DNA of 64,000 nucleotides from Actinoplanes sp. NBC_00393 (GTDB lineage: Bacteria; Actinomycetota; Actinomycetes; Mycobacteriales; Micromonosporaceae), in contig NZ_CP107942.1 of assembly GCF_036053395.1 (NCBI RefSeq), positions 3,872,501 through 3,936,500 on the forward strand, given 5' to 3'. Positions 24,122-31,936 of this stretch are shown here, piece after piece. The position numbers were made by a program, and so were the translations under genes. The first letter of the stretch is position 1, and each line of letters opens with the position of its first letter. The notes under the pieces are model-generated. The model made no database searches and was not told where the DNA came from. It worked only from the letters and a program-made list of their open reading frames with translations.

Positions 24122-25618
24122 TCACGTCCAGCTGCGGCCCGTCCAGGACCGGCCGGCCCACGTGCCGGACGTCCACGAGCGGCCGGTCCAGGCGCCGGCG
24201 GTCCAGCTGCGCCCGGACCAGGCCGAGCCGGTCCAGCTGCGCCCGGCCCAGGACCTGCCGGTCCACGTCACCACCGTCCAAGACGTGCCGGTGAAGCCCT
24301 GACCGGTCCACCCGCTGCCGTTCCACGTCCCGCCGGTCCACGCCTTGCCGTTGCGGGCCACCGCCGTCCACGTCGCCGGCACCCAGGCCTTGCCGAAGAT
24401 GTCCCGCTCCCCTACCAGCACCGTGCCGGTGGCGTCGTCGACCAGGTGGGCGCTGCCGCGCGACAGCTCCAGCGAGCCGAGCCCGGTGGCCGCCGGCCAG
24501 GTCTGCGCCGCGTTGCCGGGCAGCTTCAGGGCCGCCGCCTCGGCGATGTCCAGCTGCCCCGCGCCGGCCGCGACCGGATCCGCCCCGGTCAGCGGGTCGG
24601 CGGTCTGCATCAGCAGCTGCTTGACCTGGTCCGGGGTCAGCCCCGGCCGTTGCTGCAGCAGCAGGGCCACCGAGCCGGACACCACCGCGGCGGCCTGCGA
24701 CGTGCCGCTGCCGCGGAAGAACCGCTCGCCCACCCGCGCCGCCGGGTACTCGCTGTCGATGTACGACCCCGGCACCCGCAACGACACCAGCGACCGGCCA
24801 GCGGCGAGCAGATCGGCGTGCCGCGTCACGCTGCCCCGGTTGCTGAACGTGGCCACCGTGTCGTCGCCGCGGTCATCCGTGCCGTTCGGGTCGGCCGCGC
24901 CGACGGCCAGCACGTACGGGTTCGCCGCCGGCATCGTCACCCGGGTCGCGCCGGCGCCGTCGTTGCCGACGCTGGACACCACCACGATGCCCTTCTTCCA
25001 GGCCGCCTCCACGGCGTATGACAGCGGGTCGACCAGGGCGGGCTGGATCGAGTCGGTGCCGAACGACAGGTTCAGCACCCGGATGTTCAGGCCCGGGTCG
25101 TTGCGGTGCGCCACCACCCAGTCGATGGCCGCGATCACCTGCGACACGTCGACCGCGCCGTCGGCCGCCGCCGTCTTGAGGCTGATCAGGTGGGCGCCCG
25201 GGGCGACCCCTTCGAAACCGGCGGCCGGGTCCGAGCCGGCGATGATCCCGGCCATGTGCGTGCCGTGCCCGTACGTGTCCAGGTGCGCCAGGCCCGGCGT
25301 CTGCGACTCGAACGACAGGTCCGGGCCGTTGATCACCTTCCCGGGCTGGTCGAGCCCGGCGACCGGCGCCACCCCCGAGTCGATCAGCGCGACCCCGATG
25401 CCGGCGCCGGTCAGCGACGCCGTGTCGACCTTGCCGTTCTTGACCTTGCCACCGGCGGCCTTCTTCACCGCCTGCACGGCGGCGTTCTTGCCGCCGTCGT
25501 CGAGCCACTTCGCGCCGGCCAACTCGACCGGAGCCTCCGCCCGCGCCGGACCGGCGCCGAGCGGGCCCACCACGAGCAACGCGGCCATCAAGCCGGCCAA
25601 CGGACCGGTTCCCACCAT
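24122..25618 (-). CDS. Secreted S8 serine protease with Trp-rich pentapeptide-repeat tail
   Basis: The start at 25618 is fixed by AGAAGGAGG seven bases upstream. The 498-residue protein has a signal peptide (to about residue 28), then a subtilisin domain: Asp in 'GVALIDSGVAP', His in 'YGHGTHMAGIIAG', Ser in 'GSGTSQAAAVVSG'. From about residue 430 to the end the chain is a W-x-G-x-x-W repeat, with units such as 'WTGRS', 'WAGRS' and 'WTSGT'. The repeat gives at least a dozen Trp in about 60 residues. Such a tail may form a sticky beta structure for wall or self-association; its role is not established. It starts 13 nt after the P-type ATPase stop. Confidence 0.92.
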   Translation of the reverse strand: MVGTGPLAGLMAALLVVGPLGAGPARAEAPVELAGAKWLDDGGKNAAVQAVKKAAGGKVKNGKVDTASLTGAGIGVALIDSGVAPVAGLDQPGKVINGPDLSFESQTPGLAHLDTYGHGTHMAGIIAGSDPAAGFEGVAPGAHLISLKTAAADGAVDVSQVIAAIDWVVAHRNDPGLNIRVLNLSFGTDSIQPALVDPLSYAVEAAWKKGIVVVSSVGNDGAGATRVTMPAANPYVLAVGAADPNGTDDRGDDTVATFSNRGSVTRHADLLAAGRSLVSLRVPGSYIDSEYPAARVGERFFRGSGTSQAAAVVSGSVALLLQQRPGLTPDQVKQLLMQTADPLTGADPVAAGAGQLDIAEAAALKLPGNAAQTWPAATGLGSLELSRGSAHLVDDATGTVLVGERDIFGKAWVPATWTAVARNGKAWTGGTWNGSGWTGQGFTGTSWTVVTWTGRSWAGRSWTGSAWSGRSWTAGAWTGRSWTSGTWAGRSWTGRSWT

Positions 25619-25631
25619 GTGCGCCTCCTTC

Positions 25632-27722
25632 TCACCGTGACGCGTCGGAGGGCATCGGCCGGCGACCACCGGACCTGAGAGTTTCCGCCGGCGAATCCTG
25701 CGGCGTCAGCCGGACCCGGCGCAGCAGCTGGGCGTTGAGCGCCACCACGATCGTCGAGGCGCTCATCAGGACCGCGCCGATCGCCGGGCTCAGGGTGAGA
25801 CCGGCCCAGGCCAGCACGCCGGCGGCGAGCGGGATCGCGACGATGTTGTAGCCGGCCGCCCACGCCAGGTTCTGGACCATCTTGCGGTAGGACGCCTTCG
25901 ACAGCCGGATCACACCGGTCACCGCGCGCGGGTCCGAGGAGGCGAGCACCACCCCGGCCGATTCGATGGCAACGTCCGTTCCGGCGCCGATCGCCAGGCC
26001 CACGTCGGCGCGGGCCAGCGCCGGCGCGTCGTTGACACCGTCGCCGACCATCGCCACCCGCAGGCCGCGGGCCTGCAGTCCGGCGACCGCCCGGTCCTTG
26101 TCGGCGGGCAGCACCTCGGCGAACACCTCGTCCACGCCGGGCCGGAAACCGAGGCCGGCGGCGACCGCCTCGGCGACCGGCCGGGCATCCCCGGTGATCA
26201 TCACGATCTTGCGGATCCCGGTACGCCGTAACTGCTCGATGGCCTGCCGGGCCTCCGGGCGCACCTCGTCCTCCAGCGCGAACACCGCGATGACCGTGGT
26301 GTCGCTCAGGCGTACCAGATGCAGTACCGCCGCGCCCCGGCGCGACCACTGCCCGGCGGTCTTCTCGAGCTCGGCCGGCACCGTGACGCCCAGTTCCCGC
26401 AGCAGGGCCGGCCCGCCGACGGCGTAGGGGTGCCCGCCGACGGTGGCCTGCACGCCGCGGCCGGTCAGGGACCGGAAGCCGGTGGCGCTCGCGTGCAGCC
26501 CGCGCTCGTGGGCGACCGCGGTCAGCGCCCGCGCGAGCGGGTGTTCGCTGTCGGCCTCGACGGCCCCGGCGATCCGGAGCACGTCGTCGTCGCCGTGTCC
26601 GTCGGCGGCGGCCACCCCGGTCACCGTGTGCGCGCCCTTGGTCAGCGTGCCGGTCTTGTCGAACAGCACCGCGTCGACGGTGCGCATCCGCTCCAGGGCG
26701 AGGCGGTCCTTGACCAGGATGCCGGCCTTGGCCGACAGGGCCGTGGACAACGCGATCACCAGCGGGATGGCCAGGCCCAGCGCGTGCGGGCACGCGATCA
26801 CCAACACCGTCACGGTACGCACGACCGACTGATCCAGATCACCCAGCGCCCACCAGGTGAGGAAGGTCAGCAGTGCCGCCCCGGTGGCGATGTAGAACAG
26901 CATCGCCGCGAACCGGTCGGCGAGCACCTGGGCCCGCCCGCCGGCCGCCTGCGCCTGCGCGACGAGCCGGCCGATGCCGGCGAGGGCGGTGTTCTCCCCG
27001 ACCGCGTCGACGCGGACCCGGATCGCCGAGTCGGTCGCCACGGTCCCGGCCACCACCCGGTCACCGTCGCCACGCGGCACCGGCCGGGACTCACCGGTGA
27101 TCATGGATTCGTCCAGTTCGGCCGTACCCTCGATAATTCTTCCGTCGGCCGGGACGCGCCCACCGGAACGCACCAGCACGGTGTCGCCGACCATCAGGTC
27201 GGCGACCGGGACCCGCGCGACCGCCCCGCCGCCGGTGATGCGCTCGGCATCGTCGGGCAGCAGCGCAGCCAGCGCGCTCAGCGCGCCCCGGGCCTGGCCG
27301 ATGGCCTTCATCTCCTGCCAGTGGCCGAGCAGCATGATGGTCACCAGCGCGGCCAGCTCCCACCAGAAGTCCAGGTCGAACAGGCCCAGGCTGGTGGCGA
27401 GCGACGCCGTGTACGCCACGGTGATCGCCATCGAGATCAGCAGCATCATCCCCGGCGCCCGGTCGCGAACCTCGCTGACCGCGCCGGCCAGGAACGGCCG
27501 GCCGCCGTAGACGAACACCACCGTGCCCAGCACCGGCCCGGCCCAGGCCATCCCCGGGAAGTCCAGGGTGTAGCCGAACCACTCCATGATCATGTCACTG
27601 GTCGCGATGATCGGGACGGTCAGCGCGAGGCTCAGCCAGAACCTGCGGCGGAACGCCTCGGGGTCGTGCCCGGCGTGCTTGTCGTGGCCCGGATGCCCAT
27701 GCGCGTGGCTGTGTTCGTGCAC
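25632..27722 (-). CDS. CopB-type heavy-metal (copper) P-type ATPase
   Basis: The GTG at 27722 is chosen because GGAGG lies eight bases upstream; this gives 696 residues. The N-terminus is a His-rich metal-binding tail ('HEHSHAHGHPGHDKHAGHD') with no HMA domain. The ATPase core has 'DESMITGESRPVP', the membrane metal site 'VIACPHALGLAIPL' (CPH, typical of the CopB subgroup), the phosphorylation motif 'LFDKTGTLTKG', 'EADSEHPLARAL' and 'VGDGVNDAPALARA'. It should export copper, possibly Cu(II) or Ag. The CsoR-like palindrome at 27749-27765 lies 27 bp before the start, matching copper-responsive control. Confidence 0.93.
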   Translation of the reverse strand: MHEHSHAHGHPGHDKHAGHDPEAFRRRFWLSLALTVPIIATSDMIMEWFGYTLDFPGMAWAGPVLGTVVFVYGGRPFLAGAVSEVRDRAPGMMLLISMAITVAYTASLATSLGLFDLDFWWELAALVTIMLLGHWQEMKAIGQARGALSALAALLPDDAERITGGGAVARVPVADLMVGDTVLVRSGGRVPADGRIIEGTAELDESMITGESRPVPRGDGDRVVAGTVATDSAIRVRVDAVGENTALAGIGRLVAQAQAAGGRAQVLADRFAAMLFYIATGAALLTFLTWWALGDLDQSVVRTVTVLVIACPHALGLAIPLVIALSTALSAKAGILVKDRLALERMRTVDAVLFDKTGTLTKGAHTVTGVAAADGHGDDDVLRIAGAVEADSEHPLARALTAVAHERGLHASATGFRSLTGRGVQATVGGHPYAVGGPALLRELGVTVPAELEKTAGQWSRRGAAVLHLVRLSDTTVIAVFALEDEVRPEARQAIEQLRRTGIRKIVMITGDARPVAEAVAAGLGFRPGVDEVFAEVLPADKDRAVAGLQARGLRVAMVGDGVNDAPALARADVGLAIGAGTDVAIESAGVVLASSDPRAVTGVIRLSKASYRKMVQNLAWAAGYNIVAIPLAAGVLAWAGLTLSPAIGAVLMSASTIVVALNAQLLRRVRLTPQDSPAETLRSGGRRPMPSDASR

Positions 27723-27748
27723 TTCGACCACCTCCGATGCCCGAACGT

Positions 27749-27765
27749 ATACCCCCTGGGGGTAT
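27749..27765. promoter_or_regulatory. CsoR-type copper-responsive operator
   Basis: ATACCCCCTGGGGGTAT is a 17-bp palindrome with 8-bp arms, matching the known CsoR operator pattern (TACCCC-GGGGTA). It sits directly upstream of the copper ATPase gene and about 44 bp beyond the 3' end of the DUF1254 gene. No csoR gene is in the window, so the regulator would act in trans. Confidence 0.8.
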
Positions 27766-27808
27766 CCGGCAAGGCGGGAAGGTGTCCGCTGCGCCACATC
27801 CGCGGGGT

Positions 27809-29203
27809 TCAGTCCAGCGGTTCGATATCCCCCGGGCGCCAGGTCTTGGCGAACCACGGTTCGAGCGGGCCGTACAGGCGCAGCATCGCGAACCACGACT
27901 TGCCCGGCACCGTGCGCACCCAGTTCGCCTCGCGCCCGGCCGGCGGGTTCGGCCCGAAGAACAGGTCGACGCCGCCGGTGGTGCGGCCCATCACCGACGG
28001 ATACGGGTTGTCGGTCTCCAGCAGCGAACGGGTCTGCGTGTCGTACAGATCCACCGACCAGAAGTTCTTCGCCGGGATCTCCGGCGGCAGCGTCAGCCGG
28101 TACGACCGGCCCCCGTCCAGCCATTCGTGGCGGCTGTCCATCGCGGTGTACGCGTACGCCGAACCGGTGCCCACCCGGGCCGCCGCCATGGCCGGCGTGA
28201 TCACCGTGGCGAAGTAGTGGAACTGCGCCCGCGCATCCAGCAGCCGGGCGTGATCGTCCAGGAACTCGTAGCTGCCACCGATGAACGCGTTCAGCCAGGT
28301 CCCGCCGGGATACACGTACGCCCGCGGGTCACGCGGCTTGTACACCAACGCCCGGGCGATCGCAGCCGCCAACGGCGCCGCCTGCGCCAGGATCCGGCGC
28401 ATCCGCTCGTCCGGGGCGAACGGCCGCCCCTTGACCAGCCCGATCGCCGCGCACTGCCCGGCCCGTTCCGCATCGAGCGCGCCGGCCGGCTCCTCCTGGA
28501 TCAGCGTGTCGATCTCGTCGTAGAAGGTGTGGTCGTTGGCATGCACGGTGTTGAACGACTTGTCCGCAAGGTTCACGAACTCGTTCGCCGGCGGATCCGC
28601 GGCATCCTCGAGCCGGTAGACCCTCGTCCGCAGGATGTCGGGCACCCCGCCCAGGGCCCGCACCACCAGCCAGTTCGTGTACGTCGGGGTGCGCAGCACG
28701 TGGTAGCCGTCCGGCACCGAGCCTTCGAAACCCGGCGGCAACAGCAGGTGACGGCCACCCGCACCCTGATCCGGTCCGGCCAGGCCGAGGTCGCCGACGT
28801 ACCGGAACCAGAAGTCGTCGATCACGCAGAGCGAGTTCGGCGGGTTCTCGACGACGATCGGGCCGCTCGCCGCCAGATCGAGGAACGCGGAGCCGTACGT
28901 CGTCTCGGTGTTCGGGGTGAGAAACAGACTGCCGGAGTTCGCGCGCGGCGCCGTGTAACCCACCGCGCCGATACCGTCCAGGCCGACACTGCGGAAACCG
29001 TTGCGCATCGCCACCAGCGACGCACCCGGGATCGTGTTCAGGTACACCTCGATCGCCCGGTTCAGATCCAGCAGGTCATAGATCGTGTCGATCGAATCCA
29101 GGCTCGGCACACCGTCGAAGAAACTCAGCTTGCCGAGCGGGGACTCCAGCTGATCCGGGACGGCGACGGCGGCACGGACCTCGGGACTGATTCCGGAAGG
29201 CAT
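27809..29203 (-). CDS. DUF1254/DUF1214 domain protein
   Basis: A 464-residue protein without a clear signal peptide. DUF1254 spans about 40-170 ('RAIEVYLNTIPGASLVAMRNG', 'LTPNTETTYGSAFLDL'), and DUF1214 covers the C-terminal part ('LTLPPEIPAKNFWSVDLYD', 'GPNPPAGREANWVRTVPGKSWFAMLRLYGP'). These paired domains are frequent in bacteria, but their biochemical role is unknown. Complete at both ends. The ribosome site before the ATG at 29203 is weak. No functional link to the copper ATPase is visible. Confidence 0.85.
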   Translation of the reverse strand: MPSGISPEVRAAVAVPDQLESPLGKLSFFDGVPSLDSIDTIYDLLDLNRAIEVYLNTIPGASLVAMRNGFRSVGLDGIGAVGYTAPRANSGSLFLTPNTETTYGSAFLDLAASGPIVVENPPNSLCVIDDFWFRYVGDLGLAGPDQGAGGRHLLLPPGFEGSVPDGYHVLRTPTYTNWLVVRALGGVPDILRTRVYRLEDAADPPANEFVNLADKSFNTVHANDHTFYDEIDTLIQEEPAGALDAERAGQCAAIGLVKGRPFAPDERMRRILAQAAPLAAAIARALVYKPRDPRAYVYPGGTWLNAFIGGSYEFLDDHARLLDARAQFHYFATVITPAMAAARVGTGSAYAYTAMDSRHEWLDGGRSYRLTLPPEIPAKNFWSVDLYDTQTRSLLETDNPYPSVMGRTTGGVDLFFGPNPPAGREANWVRTVPGKSWFAMLRLYGPLEPWFAKTWRPGDIEPLD

Positions 29204-29257
29204 GCCCGAAGCCTGGCCGTCGCGCGCCCGGCGGGAATCACTCGGAACGGATGACTC

Positions 29258-29569
29258 TCACCAGAGCACCGACATGATCACGGCGTTGTGCGCGCTCAGC
29301 CAGTCCTTCAGGCCCGCCAGCAGCTCCTGCGACCGTTTGCCCAACGCCAGGTAAAGCCCCACCGGCGCGGCGACACCCAGGCTCGCGATCAGCGCGAAGA
29401 CCGCGTACGCGACCGCCTGCTGCCCGCCCGCGATGCCGGTCTGCGCGATCGCCGCCGCCCCGGCCACCGCCAGCAGCAGATTCTTCGGGTTCACCGCCGA
29501 CAGCAGCACCGCCACGCCCAGCGACTTGCCGGCGCCGAACTCGTCGATCGCGTTCATCCAGCCCGGCAT
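29258..29569 (-). pseudogene. Fragment of a GAP-family (sulfolipid-addressing, LysE-like) membrane protein
   Basis: The 103 codons from 29569 match the central part of GAP-family proteins: 'MPGWMNAIDEFGAGKSLGVAVLLSAVNPKNLLL'-like sequence (shown here only by its start 'GWMNAIDEFGAGK'), then two helices and 'LKDWLSAHNAVIMSVLW'. The first three helices and the last helix that normally follows 'NAVIMAVL' are missing. Upstream the frame continues for a while as a low-complexity Pro/Gln/Arg stretch with no family similarity. This is probably a decayed gene at the edge of the repeat-rich spacer. Confidence 0.6.
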
Positions 29570-29865
29570 CGACGCGGCGGGCTGCGGCGCCTGGCGTACG
29601 GGCTGCGGCGCATGGTGGATCAGCGGGTGACAGCGCCAGTGGGCGGCTGAGGCCGCTATTTCGGCCTGTTTGATCGCTCAGCCGCCCGGCAGAGCTGTCT
29701 GCGGTGCCGTGGGACAGCACCACTGCACGGCCGAGTGATCAACTAAGCCCGAATCGAGGCCCGAGCCGCCCGGCAGCGACGTCACCCGGTTCGGTGCCTG
29801 CGGTCCAGGGCAGGCGCCCGCCATAAAGCACAGCCGAGCCGGTGTATCCGGCCTTGTTGATCACC

Positions 29866-29920
29866 CGGCTGGGAGTTGCGCACCCTTTCGGCCGGTCGAG
29901 GCAGCAGCAGCTCCCAGCCG
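29866..29920. repeat. Perfect 10-bp inverted repeat in the spacer
   Basis: CGGCTGGGAG (29866-29875) and CTCCCAGCCG (29911-29920) are perfect complements separated by 35 nt. A related 'CAGCTGGGAATT' occurs again near 29949. It could be a structured RNA or a relic of a mobile-element end. Nothing in the sequence decides this. Confidence 0.5.
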
Positions 29921-30077
29921 ACCCCGGAAAAACAGCCTCGCGGACCCCTCAGCTGGGAATTACGGCTCTCAGCGTGATCCACACAAGATGGTCACCGCCC
30001 CGCGGCTGGCCCGCCGATCCGGTGTCACGCGGCACCCGAATGCAGACCGCGCCTACGGCGACGCGCATACACAACAG

Positions 30078-30263
30078 CCGAACAACCCGGCTGGCTGTCA
30101 GGGCTGCTTGCGGGAGCGGGAAACGACCCTGAGCGCCAGCCGGACGACCCGGCGGGCTGTCAGGGCTGCTTACGGAGGCGGGAAACGACCCTGAGCGCCA
30201 GCCGGACGACCCGGCGGGCTGTCAGGGCTGCTTACGGAGGCGGGAAACGACCCTGAGCGCCAG
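30078..30263. repeat. 62-bp tandem repeat, three units
   Basis: Units start at 30078, 30140 and 30202. Units two and three are identical; unit one is diverged. A partial fourth unit (CCGGAT) follows. Each unit contains TCAGGG and CCCTGA as inverted arms around a 23-nt loop, with outer CTG/CAG pairing, so each could fold as a hairpin. No unique spacers are present, so it is not a CRISPR array. Confidence 0.85.
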
Positions 30264-30382
30264 CCGGATCGGGCCTGCCCGGGCTGCGGGCCGCGTTGTG
30301 CCGAGACCGGCGCTGTCCCGCTGGCGAGCTTCGAGCCCGGACCGGCGCTGTCCGGCGGGCGGACCTCGAGCCCGGAACCGGT

Positions 30383-30724
30383 CTAGGGCCGGCCGGTCTC
30401 GCGGGTGATGTGGCGCAGCCGGTGGCTGGGGACGCCGGCGGCGGTGAGCTGGGCGGCGATCGCCGACCAGCTGTGGTCGAGGAAGACGGCGACCTTGTGG
30501 TCGTCGCCGAGGTGGCAGGCGGCGGCGAGGGTGCCGATGTTGATCGGGTCGGCGTCGCGGACGGCGCCGAGGTCGACGATCAGGCGCAGCGGGCGGGTGT
30601 GGCGGATGGCCTCGACCAGGGTGCGCCGCAGGTCGACGGCGTCGGAGGCGTCGAGGCTGCCGTGGGGGCGGATGACGAGGGTGCCGTCGGCGTCGGTGTT
30701 GATGTCGACCGTGGTCACGGTCAT
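30383..30724 (-). CDS. STAS-domain protein (anti-sigma-factor antagonist-like)
   Basis: The ATG at 30724 follows GGAAGG, giving 113 residues that form one STAS domain ('DGTLVIRPHGSLDASDAVDLRRTL', 'PLRLIVDLGAVRDADPINIGTL'). STAS antagonists bind anti-sigma kinases and are switched by phosphorylation of a Ser in the 'D-S-x-G' loop. Here that loop reads 'DADPINIG', with no Ser or Thr, so normal phospho-switching looks lost. A small inverted repeat (AACGC-TAAG-GCGTT, 30764-30777) lies upstream. A possible stress-sigma promoter (GTTGAC...GGGTAA on the minus strand) is seen but not certain. Confidence 0.8.
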   Translation of the reverse strand: MTVTTVDINTDADGTLVIRPHGSLDASDAVDLRRTLVEAIRHTRPLRLIVDLGAVRDADPINIGTLAAACHLGDDHKVAVFLDHSWSAIAAQLTAAGVPSHRLRHITRETGRP

Positions 30725-30818
30725 CGCGAAACCTTCCGTTACCCGATGTTTCTCCGGGTGGTCAACGCTAAGGCGTTGGGCGTATGCCGTCGAGAGCCCG
30801 CAGCAAGATTTCACTTCA

Positions 30819-30992
30819 TCACAGTCGAGTCACGACGACGGCAAGCGCGGCAGCTGCGAATATCAGGCACAACACCAGGCCGGCGGCGGTCAGCCGGTAG
30901 TTGCGGTCAGGATGGGTGGCGGTCGGCTGTTGCAGGGCGAGCCAGGTCGTTCCGCCGAGCAGGACCGAACCGGCAATCACCAGAATGATCAT
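30819..30992 (-). CDS. Small two-helix membrane protein
   Basis: The ATG at 30992 follows CCGGAGCCC. The 57-residue product has two hydrophobic segments ('MIILVIAGSVLLGGTTWLAL' and 'LTAAGLVLCLIFAAAALAVVVT') joined by a short polar loop rich in His, Asp and Arg. No family is recognised. It lies between the STAS gene and the divergent CPBP gene. Coding is supported by the ribosome site and the clean helix-loop-helix layout, but short length keeps certainty moderate. Confidence 0.5.
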   Translation of the reverse strand: MIILVIAGSVLLGGTTWLALQQPTATHPDRNYRLTAAGLVLCLIFAAAALAVVVTRL

Positions 30993-31155
30993 TGCGGGCT
31001 CCGGGGGCGAGGATCGGGCAGGATCCCTTTGTCGTCGCCGCCACGGCTGACGCCGTGCTGCGGGCACCCCAACGTCGGCTGAACGGCGGCCGAACTCTCC
31101 GGCGTCCACCTGGAGTCCATTCCGGAGTCGCTCCGCGCCGATACGGTCGGCCGGG

Positions 31156-31773
31156 GTGATCATGCGTCGGGTCGAACATGTGCTGCTGTTCTACGGGCTG
31201 ACCTGCCTGCTCGTGGTGCTCGACGTGCCGGGCGGGCCGATTCCGGTGCTTCTGGTCGCGGCGGCGGCCGTCTACCCGTACCTCAGAAGCGTTGCCCGCA
31301 GCGAGCTGTGGCGGGCCGGCGCGTTGCGTGCGGCGCTGCCCGGCATGGTAGGCCGGTGGGCGGTGTTCTCGGTGCTGGCCATGGCCGGGGTCGCGATGTT
31401 CGACCGCGAGCACCTGTTCGACCTGCCACGGGAGCAGCCGTGGCTGTGGGCGGCGATCCTGATCCTCTACCCGCTGTTGTCGGTGTATCCGCAAGAGCTG
31501 CTGTTCCGGGCGTTCCTGCTGCACCGCTACGCGCCGATCTTCGGGGACGGACGTGGCGCGGCGGCGGCGAGCGCAGCCGCGTTCGGGTTCGCCCACCTGA
31601 TCTTCGGCAACGTCCTCGCGGTGCTGCTGACCGTCGGTGGTGGCTGGCTGTTCGCGCGCCGCTATCAGCAGTCCCGCTCGTTGGTGGTGGTGTCGGTGGA
31701 GCATGCGCTCTACGGCATCACGATCTTCACGGTCGGGCTGGGCCGGCTCTTCTACCACGGCGCCGGCGGCTGA
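31156..31773 (+). CDS. CPBP-family intramembrane metalloprotease-like protein
   Basis: The GTG at 31156 gives 205 residues with about six membrane helices. The CPBP (Abi/CAAX protease) motifs are recognisable: 'YPQELLFRAFL' at about residue 112 in place of EExxxR, and 'FGFAHLIFGN' near 143 for the FxxxH motif. A further His is in 'VSVEHALYGI'. The first glutamate of the usual EE pair is Gln here, as in some relatives. The family includes prenyl-protein proteases and bacteriocin-immunity proteins; a specific role cannot be given. Confidence 0.82.
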   Translation: MIMRRVEHVLLFYGLTCLLVVLDVPGGPIPVLLVAAAAVYPYLRSVARSELWRAGALRAALPGMVGRWAVFSVLAMAGVAMFDREHLFDLPREQPWLWAAILILYPLLSVYPQELLFRAFLLHRYAPIFGDGRGAAAASAAAFGFAHLIFGNVLAVLLTVGGGWLFARRYQQSRSLVVVSVEHALYGITIFTVGLGRLFYHGAGG

Positions 31774-31936
31774 ACGCCCGCGCACAAGCGGCTGGGCGAC
31801 ACCACCAGCGGGCATCCTTACCCGCTCCAGCTCGTATTTCTTCCTCCGGCCGCACGCCTCTGAGCTGCGACGGTGTTGCGGTGCCCGGGCGGCTCAACGA
31901 CGGGTCGCCGGCACGCATCGAGGGGGGAAGTACGTC

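Larger units (their letters stand above)
29570..30382. other. Repeat-rich spacer without a recognisable gene
   Basis: No reading frame here has family-like features. It contains direct echoes of 'GCCGCCCGGCAG' (29680 and 29766 areas), a 10-bp inverted repeat (29866-29920) and a three-unit 62-bp tandem repeat (30078-30263). Short ORFs on the plus strand are products of the repeats. Confidence 0.6.

Noticed and set aside
29782..30194. Short plus- and minus-strand ORFs in the spacer
   Set aside because: They follow the tandem repeats, lack ribosome sites and show no hydrophobic or domain pattern.
30078..30263. Possible CRISPR array
   Set aside because: The 62-bp units are directly adjacent, two are identical over their whole length, and there are no unique spacers or cas genes.
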